NCBI RefSeq assembly: GCF_037113525.1
Contig: NZ_CP146963.1
Coordinates: 3,968,001 to 4,032,000 of the forward strand
DNA length: 64,000 nucleotides
Direction: 5' to 3'
Source of the DNA: Butyrivibrio fibrisolvens
GTDB lineage: Bacteria > Bacillota > Clostridia > Lachnospirales > Lachnospiraceae
In this document: positions 24,067-30,850 of the stretch, piece by piece
Layout of the letters: each line of letters opens with the position of its first letter
Numbering within the stretch: position 1 is the stretch's first letter
The notes under the pieces: model-generated
Databases searched by the model: none
What the model saw: the letters and a program-made list of their open reading frames with translations, nothing else
What the model was told of the DNA's origin: nothing
Program-made: the position numbers and the translations under genes

Positions 24067-24161
24067 GATTATTTTTCTCCTTATTTTGTCGCATGCGAGG
24101 GATGATACCCTTGGCCTTGGACTCTTGCTAGGGCCTTGCACGCATAATTATTAACTATAAA

Positions 24162-24461
24162 TTAGAGTCCCTGGAAAATCTCGATGTCTTTAGAATCTTC
24201 TGTCAGAGTTACAACAGCCTTCTTTGTCTTAGCTGTGAAACCAACTGCCTGACCTCTTCTTCTCTTAGTACCATCAGCGTTAAGTGTGTTAACCTTAGCA
24301 ACCTTTGTACCTTCGAACATCTTTTCTACAGCTTCCTTGATCTGAGTCTTGTTAGCCTGAGGATTAACAAGGAATGTGTATTTCTTATCGCCCATAAGGT
24401 TCATTGACTTCTCAGTCAGAACGGGCTTCAGGATAATGTCATAATATTCGAGTGCTGCCAT
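24162..24461 (-). CDS. rplW: 50S ribosomal protein L23 (uL23)
   Basis: A 99-residue L23 at the exit tunnel, the docking point for trigger factor and SRP. It has YYDIILKPVLTEKSMNLMGD and YTFLVNPQANKTQIKEAVEK, with the later KVNTLNADGTKRRRGQAVGF. Its ATG overlaps the rplD stop by one base. Confidence 0.98.
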   Translation of the reverse strand: MAALEYYDIILKPVLTEKSMNLMGDKKYTFLVNPQANKTQIKEAVEKMFEGTKVAKVNTLNADGTKRRRGQAVGFTAKTKKAVVTLTEDSKDIEIFQGL

Positions 24462-25084
24462 TATGCGTACACCTCCTCGATTTTGCTTACTGCGTCCTTA
24501 GTAAGAACCAGTGTCTTTGCATTTACGATATCGTAAACGTTAAGTAAGTTTGCCTGCATTGTCTTAGCCTGAGCAAAGTTACGAGCTGAAAGAACAACGT
24601 TCTGATCGTTATCAGCAAGAACAACAAGTGCCTTACGGTCTACATTGATGTTTGCCATAACTTCAGCGAACTTCTTTGTCTTGATCTCATCGAACTTAAG
24701 CTCATCAAGAACTACGATATTGCCGCTTTCTACCTTATCTGTAAGAGCGGACTTAAGGGCTGCCTGCTTCTCCTTCTTGTTCATCTTGAAGGAATAATCT
24801 CTTGGAACTGGAGCGAATACAACACCGCCGCCTGTCCACTGAGGAGATCTTGTTGAACCCTGTCTAGCATGACCTGTTCCCTTCTGTCTCCATGGCTTTC
24901 TGCCACCTCCGGAAACTTCGGAACGAGTCTTTGCTTTCTGTGTGCCCTGACGGTTGTTAGCAAGATACTGAACAACTGCAAGGTGTACAAGGTGCTCGTT
25001 GACATCAACACCGAAAACTGCATCGTTCAGGTCGATCTTGCCAACTTCTTTACCTTCCATATTTAAAACAGATACGTTAGCCAT
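24461..25084 (-). CDS. rplD: 50S ribosomal protein L4 (uL4)
   Basis: A 207-residue L4 that lines the exit tunnel constriction. The extended loop GTGHARQGSTRSPQWTGGGV is conserved, as are KTRSEVSGGGRKPWRQKGTG before it and the C-terminal NAKTLVLTKDAVSKIEE. In E. coli L4 represses the S10 operon by acting on its leader, and a long leader is present here at 26237-26525. It shares one base with rplW. Confidence 0.98.
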   Translation of the reverse strand: MANVSVLNMEGKEVGKIDLNDAVFGVDVNEHLVHLAVVQYLANNRQGTQKAKTRSEVSGGGRKPWRQKGTGHARQGSTRSPQWTGGGVVFAPVPRDYSFKMNKKEKQAALKSALTDKVESGNIVVLDELKFDEIKTKKFAEVMANINVDRKALVVLADNDQNVVLSARNFAQAKTMQANLLNVYDIVNAKTLVLTKDAVSKIEEVYA

Positions 25085-25107
25085 CTGAATGGTCCTCCTT
25101 TCCTTCG

Positions 25108-25776
25108 TTATGCCTCAACTCTTGTTGTTTCTTTGATAGTAACAAGGCCCTTCTTAGGTCCTGGTACAGCGCCTTTAACAAGAATGAGATTCTTCTCAGC
25201 GTCTACCTTTACTACTTCAAGGTTCTGAACTGTAACTCTTACAGCGCCCATGTGACCAGGCATACCTTTGCCCTTGAATACACGGCTAGGATCAGAACTT
25301 GAACCGTTAGAACCCTGATGACGATGGAACTTAGAACCGTGAGCCATAGGTCCTCTGTGCTGACCATTCTTCTTGATGGCGCCCTGGAAACCTTTACCCT
25401 TTGAGATAGCTGTTGCATCGATCTTGTCTCCATCTGCGAAGATGTCAGCCTTGATCTCTGCACCAAGCTGATAATCAGCTGCGTTCTCAAGTTTAAGCTC
25501 TCTGACGTATCTCTTGGATGTTACACCAGCCTTTTTGAAGTGACCAGCCTCAGCCTTGTTTACGCCATGTCTGTGCCAAACCTTGCCAGATTCGTAGTTC
25601 TTTTCTTTCTTATCTACGAAACCAACCTGAACAGCAGAATAACCATCGTTTTCCTGTGTCTTGATCTGTGTTACTACGCACGGTCCAGCCTGAAGTACTG
25701 TTACAGGAACAAGTGAACCGTCTTCTTTGAAGATCTGGGTCATTCCGACCTTAGTAGCTAAAATAGCCTTCTTCAT
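25108..25776 (-). CDS. rplC: 50S ribosomal protein L3 (uL3)
   Basis: A 222-residue L3, an early 23S-binding protein that reaches the peptidyl-transferase centre. The start MKKAILATKVGMTQIFKEDG at 25776 has AGGAGG seven bases upstream. Seven further upstream codons are open but only translate this site. The conserved KGKGFQGAIKKNGQHRGPMA and the later KGKGMPGHMGAVRVTVQNLE, with the glutamine that is methylated in some bacteria, are present. Confidence 0.98.
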   Translation of the reverse strand: MKKAILATKVGMTQIFKEDGSLVPVTVLQAGPCVVTQIKTQENDGYSAVQVGFVDKKEKNYESGKVWHRHGVNKAEAGHFKKAGVTSKRYVRELKLENAADYQLGAEIKADIFADGDKIDATAISKGKGFQGAIKKNGQHRGPMAHGSKFHRHQGSNGSSSDPSRVFKGKGMPGHMGAVRVTVQNLEVVKVDAEKNLILVKGAVPGPKKGLVTIKETTRVEA

Positions 25777-25924
25777 GTTTTTTACCTCCTGGTTCATCTA
25801 CAGCGGATGCTTAAAGCGTTCGCAATGTCGTTTTATTACTTATATAAGTAATTTCCAGTGTCGCGGCATCATGCGTCTTGCATCATACTAGTAGAGGTTA
25901 AAATAATTAGTAGTTTCTGATGAA

Positions 25925-26236
25925 TTATTTCATCTTGATGTTGATGTAAACGCCTGCAGGCATTTCAAGTCTCTGCAGTGCATCAACTGTTTTAGGTGTA
26001 GGTGTGATGATATCGATCAGTCTCTTATGTGTTCTCTGCTCGAACTGTTCTCTGGAATCCTTGTACTTGTGTACAGCACGAAGAATTGTTACTACTTCCT
26101 TCTTAGTAGGAAGCGGAACTGGTCCTGAAACCTGAGATCCGTTCTTCTTGACTGTCTCGATGATCTTCTTAGCAGATGCATCAACTAACTGATGATCATA
26201 TGCCTTAAGAGTAATCCTCATTACCTGATTTGCCAT
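25925..26236 (-). CDS. rpsJ: 30S ribosomal protein S10 / NusE (uS10)
   Basis: A 103-residue S10, a 30S head protein that also partners NusB in transcription antitermination and binds NusG. It reads MANQVMRITLKAYDHQLVDA and has SGPVPLPTKKEVVTILRAVH. The ATG at 26236 is nine bases after AAAGGAGG. A 30-codon upstream extension is open but covers the ribosome binding site and leader and is rejected. It is the first gene of the S10-spc-alpha supercluster. Confidence 0.98.
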   Translation of the reverse strand: MANQVMRITLKAYDHQLVDASAKKIIETVKKNGSQVSGPVPLPTKKEVVTILRAVHKYKDSREQFEQRTHKRLIDIITPTPKTVDALQRLEMPAGVYINIKMK

Positions 26237-26525
26237 AAAAAAAGTCGCCTCCTTTTCGCACTTTTGTTTAAGTACGACAAGCGGTGACTGTACATTCTCC
26301 CGTGTGTGTCCTGATTCGCAACCCAAATTACAACTCAGATTTTCACTTCACGTCGTTTCTGCCCATCAATCCCTAAGGATTTGCAGCAGACATCATTTGC
26401 TTGTACAGTGACTTGTCGTCATGATTTTGTGGCTGTCATGCAGCCCACTGACATTCGCTCCACGGAAAACCCACATCACTGGATAATGTGGCAACCTCTC
26501 GCTTCAACGCTATCATGTCACAGCA
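26237..26525 (-). promoter_or_regulatory. Candidate S10-operon 5' leader
   Basis: About 290 untranslated bases precede rpsJ. A long-range stem is visible: CGACAAG and ACTGTACA at 26275-26294 pair with TGTACAGT and CTTGTCG at 26402-26418, enclosing about 107 bases. Closer to the promoter CCACAT/ATGTGG (near 26469-26493) forms another hairpin. This looks like a folded regulatory leader, as expected for an operon that L4 represses in other bacteria. No family match could be tested. Confidence 0.5.
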
Positions 26526-26531
26526 CTTGCT

Positions 26532-26560
26532 AATATATTACTTTTTTTATTGATTTGCAA
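26532..26560 (-). promoter_or_regulatory. Sigma-A promoter of the S10-spc-alpha supercluster
   Basis: On the minus strand TTGCAA (26555-26560), a 17-base A-rich spacer and TATATT (26532-26537). AT-rich sequence upstream could act as an UP element. Transcription would start about 290 bases before rpsJ and could run about 17 kb to the terminator at 9431-9464, although internal promoters are possible. Confidence 0.75.
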
Positions 26561-26781
26561 GTGATTTATATGATTTTTCGTCCAAAAACGCCAAAGTAGC
26601 TCGTTTAAATCAATATTCTTGATATATTTTAATCTTCAAGAACAATAATTTAATCATATTTCGATTAATAATATCAGAATGTCCCTGTTTTATACTGTTT
26701 AAGAGTTTTTCCATGATTAAATGTGATTTCTTCTATAATTATTGTCCTCATGATCAATTAACTATTTAAATAAGCCTTTTT
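26561..26781. other. AT-rich divergent gap between rpsJ and the plus-strand methyltransferase
   Basis: No ORF and no recognisable element. It is very AT-rich and lies between two divergent promoters, at 26532-26560 (minus) and 26782-26810 (plus). Confidence 0.6.
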
Positions 26782-26810
26782 TTGTAATATAATCAGATTC
26801 GCTATATTAT
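26782..26810 (+). promoter_or_regulatory. Probable promoter of the methyltransferase gene
   Basis: TTGTAA (26782-26787), a 17-base spacer and TATTAT (26805-26810) on the plus strand. It would place the transcription start at about 26817, so the tandem repeats at 26810-26980 would form a 5' leader of about 185 bases. In sequence this AT-rich, a chance match cannot be excluded. Confidence 0.5.
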
Positions 26811-26980
26811 ATATAGTAGAAACGAATTTAATTATGTATTAGAAATGTAGTTATATATAGCAGAAATATATATAACTATGTATTAGAAACATAGTTATAT
26901 AGTAGAAATGCAGTTAACTATGTATTAGAAACGTAGTTATATATAGCAGAAATGTAGTTAACTATATAGTAGAAATAATA
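26810..26980 (+). repeat. Tandem repeat of alternating 23- and 21-base units, probably in the 5' leader of the methyltransferase gene
   Basis: Two related units alternate. Form A is like TATATAGCAGAAATGTAGTT plus AAC; form B is like TATGTATTAGAAACGTAGTT plus A. The order is A B A B A B A A, with units starting at 26810, 26833, 26854, 26877, 26898, 26919, 26940 and 26963. Neighbouring units can pair: TAACTATGT and ACATAGTTA flank ATTAGAA at 26873-26897, a perfect 9-base stem. The repeated AGAAA always falls in or near a loop. The array ends about 20 bases before the start codon. Confidence 0.85.
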
Positions 26981-27001
26981 GGCTATTGAAATGGAGTAAT
27001 T

Positions 27002-27865
27002 ATGTGGCTTGCAGAAAATTGGAAAGATTATGAAGTTTTAGATACATCAGATGGCGAGAAGCTCGAGCGCTGGGGCAAGTACCAACTTGTTCGTCCGGAT
27101 CCTCAGGTCATCTGGAATACAGAGAAAAAGCTTCCCGGCTGGAGAAAACCTAACGGTCATTATCATAGAAGCAATAAAGGCGGAGGTGAATGGGAATTTA
27201 ATTCTCTTCCTGAAGAATGGACTATCAACTATAACTCACTTACCTTCCATCTTAAACCCTTCAGCTTCAAGCATACTGGTCTTTTCCCTGAACAGGCTGC
27301 AAACTGGGACTGGTTTTCAAAGCTTATAAGAGAATCCGGTCGTGATATTAAAGTTCTCAATCTTTTTGCTTATACCGGTGGAGCTACTGTTTCTGCTGCT
27401 GCAGCCGGTGCATCAGTAACTCACGTTGATGCAAGTAAAGGTATGGTTACCTGGGCAAAAGAAAATGCAGCTTCATCAGGACTTGCAGATGCAAGCATAA
27501 GATGGCTTGTAGATGACTGTTCCAAATTTGTTCAGCGCGAGATTCGCCGCGGCAATAAATATGATGCGATCATCATGGATCCTCCTTCATATGGTAGAGG
27601 ACCAAAAGGTGAGATCTGGAAAATCGAGGAAAGCATATATCCATTCATTGAACTTTGCTCACAGGTTCTTTCAGATAATCCTCTCTTCTTTTTGATCAAC
27701 TCATATACAACAGGCCTTCAGCCGGCAGTTCTTTCATATATGCTTCATACTGTTCTTGATCCTATTCATAAAGGAAAGATCGAAGCTGATGAAGTTGGAC
27801 TTCCTGTATCTTCTAATGGATTGGTACTTCCTTGCGGTGCCAGCGGAAGATGGACTGCTTTATAA
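27002..27865 (+). CDS. Class I SAM-dependent methyltransferase (RlmI-like, probable rRNA cytosine methyltransferase without PUA domain)
   Basis: A 287-residue protein. The SAM-binding motif I is VLNLFAYTGGATV (about 118-130), the ribose-binding acidic residue lies in HVDASKGMVTWAKENA, and motif IV is MDPPSYGRGPKGEIWK (192 onward). These blocks belong to the SAM-dependent methyltransferase family (PF10672/COG1092) of RlmI and RlmK, which methylate 23S rRNA. The N-terminal PUA domain of RlmI is absent; a different N-terminal part, about 90 residues with WELV-like RWGKYQLVRPDPQVIW, replaces it. GGAG lies six bases before the ATG. It is the only sizeable plus-strand protein gene in the window. 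The exact target is unknown. Confidence 0.9.
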   Translation: MWLAENWKDYEVLDTSDGEKLERWGKYQLVRPDPQVIWNTEKKLPGWRKPNGHYHRSNKGGGEWEFNSLPEEWTINYNSLTFHLKPFSFKHTGLFPEQAANWDWFSKLIRESGRDIKVLNLFAYTGGATVSAAAAGASVTHVDASKGMVTWAKENAASSGLADASIRWLVDDCSKFVQREIRRGNKYDAIIMDPPSYGRGPKGEIWKIEESIYPFIELCSQVLSDNPLFFLINSYTTGLQPAVLSYMLHTVLDPIHKGKIEADEVGLPVSSNGLVLPCGASGRWTAL

Positions 27866-27878
27866 GCAATTAAGCTAA

Positions 27879-27912
27879 GAACTATAACTCCCCACCATTT
27901 TGGTTGTAGTTC
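27879..27912 (+). terminator. Probable terminator of the methyltransferase gene
   Basis: GAACTATAAC pairs with GTTGTAGTTC (one mismatch) across a C-rich loop 14 bases after the stop codon, followed by ACCTTTTCG. The uridine run is weak. Confidence 0.55.
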
Positions 27913-27943
27913 ACCTTTTCGTTCATATATAAATGAATATTAA

Positions 27944-27995
27944 ATGCCTCCAAGCTTGGTATGTATAATCATGTACATATAAGTGTTGGAGGCAT
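27944..27995. repeat. Long inverted repeat between the methyltransferase gene and relQ-like gene
   Basis: ATGCCTCCAA at one end pairs exactly with TTGGAGGCAT at the other; inner bases also pair (CTT/AAG and ATGTA/TACAT) with small bulges. The whole element is 52 bases. Runs of T follow on both strands but are interrupted. It could be a bidirectional terminator or a small RNA or mobile hairpin. AT-rich short repeats of the type TATATAATATTCT follow to about 28065. Confidence 0.6.
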
Positions 27996-28137
27996 CTTTA
28001 TATAATAAGCTTTATATAGTATTCTCTATATAATATTCTTTATACAATATTCTATATAAAGAAATCTTAAAATAATAATTCCTATGTTGTCTTTCTTATG
28101 TTGCAATAATTTCTTACTATAATTTTTATAGTATCTT

Positions 28138-29133
28138 TTATCTAATACTTGATTCTATAGCTTTAGCACTTTTCTTTTTACTATTATCCTTAGCATTTGC
28201 AGAAGCTATAAAAATCGGGTCTGAAGGTTCAACTTCAATTGAGTTAGAATGACTTATCTGTTTCTTGGCAGCATCTAAAACTGCATTTATCGTATTTTCA
28301 GGCTTTGAATCTGAAATCGGTTCATTTTCTTCTCCCTGTTCATTCTTATCTGCATCTGATATTAAATCATCACTATATTCTAAATTACTAAAATCAATTT
28401 TGGTTTCTGATAGACTATCTTTAACTTTTCCAGAATCGATTCTTTCACGGATCTGCTGCATTCTTCTATCAATCTGATTGATCATATCAGCTGAAAAGCA
28501 AAGATCTTCTGTGATCATCTCTGCATCTTGTATATCTTTTTTATACTTCATTTTGTGTTCAAGACTAGCCCAGAAATCCATAGCAATAGTTCTAAACTGA
28601 ACTTCAACAGTCATGAATTCCTTATCATGTGTAAGGAATATCGGAACTTCAAGTATAAGATGAAGACTTCTGTAACCACTTGGCTTTGGATTTTCAATAT
28701 AGTCTTTGATTTCTATAAGTCTTACATCATCCTGATCTTTAAGACAATCGGCAAGCATATAAATATCATCTATAAATGAGCAGATTACTCTGATTCCTGC
28801 AACATCACTAATATTATTTTTTATATTTTCAACTTTAAAAGGAATTCCCTTCCTTTGCATTTTTTCAAAAAGACTTATAGGAGCCTTAATTCTAGTCTTG
28901 ATTGATTCAAAAGGATTACGATTATTACGAAGTGACAATTCTTTATTAAGAACATCTAGCTTTGTCTTTATCTCGTACATCGCACACTCATATTTCATCA
29001 TCAGTTCCTGAAAGTCCTGAATCTGATCAGTCATTCTTAGAAGCTGTTCAATGTCTTCCTGTGAAATGGTTTTTAAATCTGATAATGAAATATTACCCAG
29101 CATTCTCTCTGCCGGTATTTTATCTCGTTCCAT
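28138..29133 (-). CDS. RelQ-like small alarmone synthetase (GTP pyrophosphokinase) with an unusual C-terminal extension
   Basis: A 331-residue protein. Residues about 50-235 are a RelA/SpoT synthetase domain: RIKAPISLFEKMQRKGIPF, ISDVAGIRVICSFIDDIYML, ENPKPSGYRSLH (about 147-158) and VEVQFRTIAMDFWASLEHKM (Glu177). There is no HD hydrolase, TGS or ACT domain, so it is a small alarmone synthetase making (p)ppGpp from ATP and GDP or GTP. Such proteins are usually about 200-230 residues; here a further about 95 residues, acidic then basic and low in complexity, follow. GGGGAAG lies before the ATG. The promoter has a palindrome over its -10 box. A terminator is not clear. It lies directly beyond the tuf terminator. 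Confidence 0.9.
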   Translation of the reverse strand: MERDKIPAERMLGNISLSDLKTISQEDIEQLLRMTDQIQDFQELMMKYECAMYEIKTKLDVLNKELSLRNNRNPFESIKTRIKAPISLFEKMQRKGIPFKVENIKNNISDVAGIRVICSFIDDIYMLADCLKDQDDVRLIEIKDYIENPKPSGYRSLHLILEVPIFLTHDKEFMTVEVQFRTIAMDFWASLEHKMKYKKDIQDAEMITEDLCFSADMINQIDRRMQQIRERIDSGKVKDSLSETKIDFSNLEYSDDLISDADKNEQGEENEPISDSKPENTINAVLDAAKKQISHSNSIEVEPSDPIFIASANAKDNSKKKSAKAIESSIR

Positions 29134-29159
29134 TAGTACTTCCCCATGTTCATGTTATT

Positions 29160-29190
29160 ATGACTTTTATACTAATTTAGTAAAAGTCAT
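29160..29190. promoter_or_regulatory. Palindromic candidate operator in the relQ-like promoter
   Basis: ATGACTTTTATACTAA and its near-complement TTTAGTAAAAGTCAT form 14-base arms with a two-base offset. The element covers the -10 box (29177-29182) and the transcription start of the alarmone synthetase promoter, the position of a repressor operator. No regulator gene is adjacent. Confidence 0.5.
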
Positions 29191-29205
29191 TACTTTCCAA
29201 GTCAA
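29177..29205 (-). promoter_or_regulatory. Promoter of the relQ-like gene
   Basis: On the minus strand TTGACT (29200-29205), a 17-base spacer and TACTAA (29177-29182), giving a leader of about 35 bases before the ATG at 29133. Confidence 0.65.
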
Positions 29206-29475
29206 TAAAATCAATACCTCCAATGAACTGACTTACCTTTCTATCAATTAAAATAAAAAGCCAGTACATAATATATATTATAAGTTTGATAAAGCATATT
29301 ATATGTAAAGTTTATCTAAAATATTGATTTTTTATTTTTCATAAATTCTAGTTTTATGTTGTTTATTCATATAAGTATATAACTAGAACCCCACATCAAA
29401 TGTAATTAATAATAATTTATTTATATAATGATATTCCCCGTAAATGAAAATTACCTTAATGTTTTTCCCAAAAAA
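29206..29475. other. AT-rich gap between tuf terminator and relQ promoter
   Basis: About 270 bases without an ORF. An inverted pair ATTCTAGTT...AACTAGAA lies at about 29345-29387. Nothing else is recognisable. Confidence 0.5.
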
Positions 29476-29505
29476 AGAGTTCGGATGTTTACACACCCGA
29501 ACTCT
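29476..29505 (-). terminator. Rho-independent terminator after tuf
   Basis: AGAGTTCGG and CCGAACTCT form a 9-base stem, followed on the minus strand by a run of seven to eight T. It lies 33 bases after the tuf stop and ends the rpoB-to-tuf transcription units. Confidence 0.93.
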
Positions 29506-29537
29506 CATTATGTTTTTTACAAAGTTATGAGTAAAAA

Positions 29538-30728
29538 TTACTCAACGATTGTAGCAACACGGCCTGAACCTACTGTACGTCCGCCTTCACGAATAGCGAA
29601 TGTAAGACCCTGCTCCATAGCGATAGGGTGAATAAGTTCGATAGACATTGTTACGTGGTCACCAGGCATGCACATTTCTGTGCCATCAGGAAGGTTACAA
29701 ACACCTGTAACGTCTGTTGTTCTGAAGTAGAACTGAGGACGATAGTTGTTGAAGAAAGGAGTATGACGTCCACCTTCATCCTTTGTAAGAACGTAAACCT
29801 CAGCTGTGAACTTCTTGTGGCATGTAACAGTTCCAGGAACAGCTACAACCTGTCCTCTTTCGATCTCTGTACGATCTACACCACGAAGAAGGATACCTAC
29901 GTTATCACCAGCTTCAGCGTAGTCAAGAGTCTTACGGAACATCTCGATACCAGTTACAACTGACTTCTTTGTCTCTTCCTTGATACCAACGATTTCGATT
30001 TCGTCGTTAAGGTGGAGCTGACCTCTCTCTACACGACCTGTAGCAACTGTTCCACGACCTGTGATTGTGAATACGTCCTCAACAGGCATAAGGAAAGGCT
30101 TATCGATCTCACGAGCAGGATCAGGAATATAAGAATCAACTGTATCCATAAGCTCAACGATCTTGTCACCCCATTCGGACTTAGGATCCTCAAGAGCCTT
30201 AAGAGCTGAACCACGGATGATAGGTGTATCATCGCCAGGGAACTCGTACTCGTTAAGAAGGTCTCTGATCTCCATCTCAACAAGGTCAAGAAGTTCAGGA
30301 TCATCAACCATATCGCACTTGTTCATGAATACAACGATGTAAGGAACGCCTACCTGACGAGCAAGAAGAACGTGCTCCTTTGTCTGAGCCATAACACCGT
30401 CTGTAGCAGCAACAACGAGGATAGCGCCATCCATCTGAGCTGCACCAGTGATCATGTTCTTTACATAATCAGCGTGGCCAGGGCAGTCAACGTGTGCATA
30501 GTGTCTGTTTTTTGTCTCATACTCGATATGAGCAGATGAAATTGTTATTCCACGTGCCTTTTCTTCAGGTGCCTTATCGATCTGATCGAAAGCTACTGCT
30601 TCGCCACCCTGTCTGTCAGCAAGAACTGCTGTGATAGCAGCTGTAAGAGTTGTCTTACCGTGGTCAACGTGTCCGATTGTACCAATGTTACAATGCGGCT
30701 TTGTTCTGTCAAAATGTGCCTTTGCCAT
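29538..30728 (-). CDS. tuf: Elongation factor Tu
   Basis: A 396-residue EF-Tu, the GTPase that delivers aminoacyl-tRNA to the ribosome. G1 is GHVDHGKT, G2 includes RGITISSAHIEY, G3 is DCPGHADYVKNMITGAAQMD, G4 is NKCD and G5 is GSALK. Domains 2 and 3 are complete up to the end TVGSGRVATIVE. It follows fusA by 122 bases. That gap has a stem GCGCCGATTAT/ATAGTCGGTGC (about 30793-30825), so tuf may be partly independently expressed. Confidence 0.98.
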   Translation of the reverse strand: MAKAHFDRTKPHCNIGTIGHVDHGKTTLTAAITAVLADRQGGEAVAFDQIDKAPEEKARGITISSAHIEYETKNRHYAHVDCPGHADYVKNMITGAAQMDGAILVVAATDGVMAQTKEHVLLARQVGVPYIVVFMNKCDMVDDPELLDLVEMEIRDLLNEYEFPGDDTPIIRGSALKALEDPKSEWGDKIVELMDTVDSYIPDPAREIDKPFLMPVEDVFTITGRGTVATGRVERGQLHLNDEIEIVGIKEETKKSVVTGIEMFRKTLDYAEAGDNVGILLRGVDRTEIERGQVVAVPGTVTCHKKFTAEVYVLTKDEGGRHTPFFNNYRPQFYFRTTDVTGVCNLPDGTEMCMPGDHVTMSIELIHPIAMEQGLTFAIREGGRTVGSGRVATIVE

Positions 30729-30850
30729 TTTTTAAGTCCTCCTTAAATGAATGTGTAACAACATTATCATTATTGTTATTGAATATTTTGAGCACCGACT
30801 ATTTCGATTATATTCGATAATCGGCGCAAATTCAAGCTTTTTTGCTTAAA

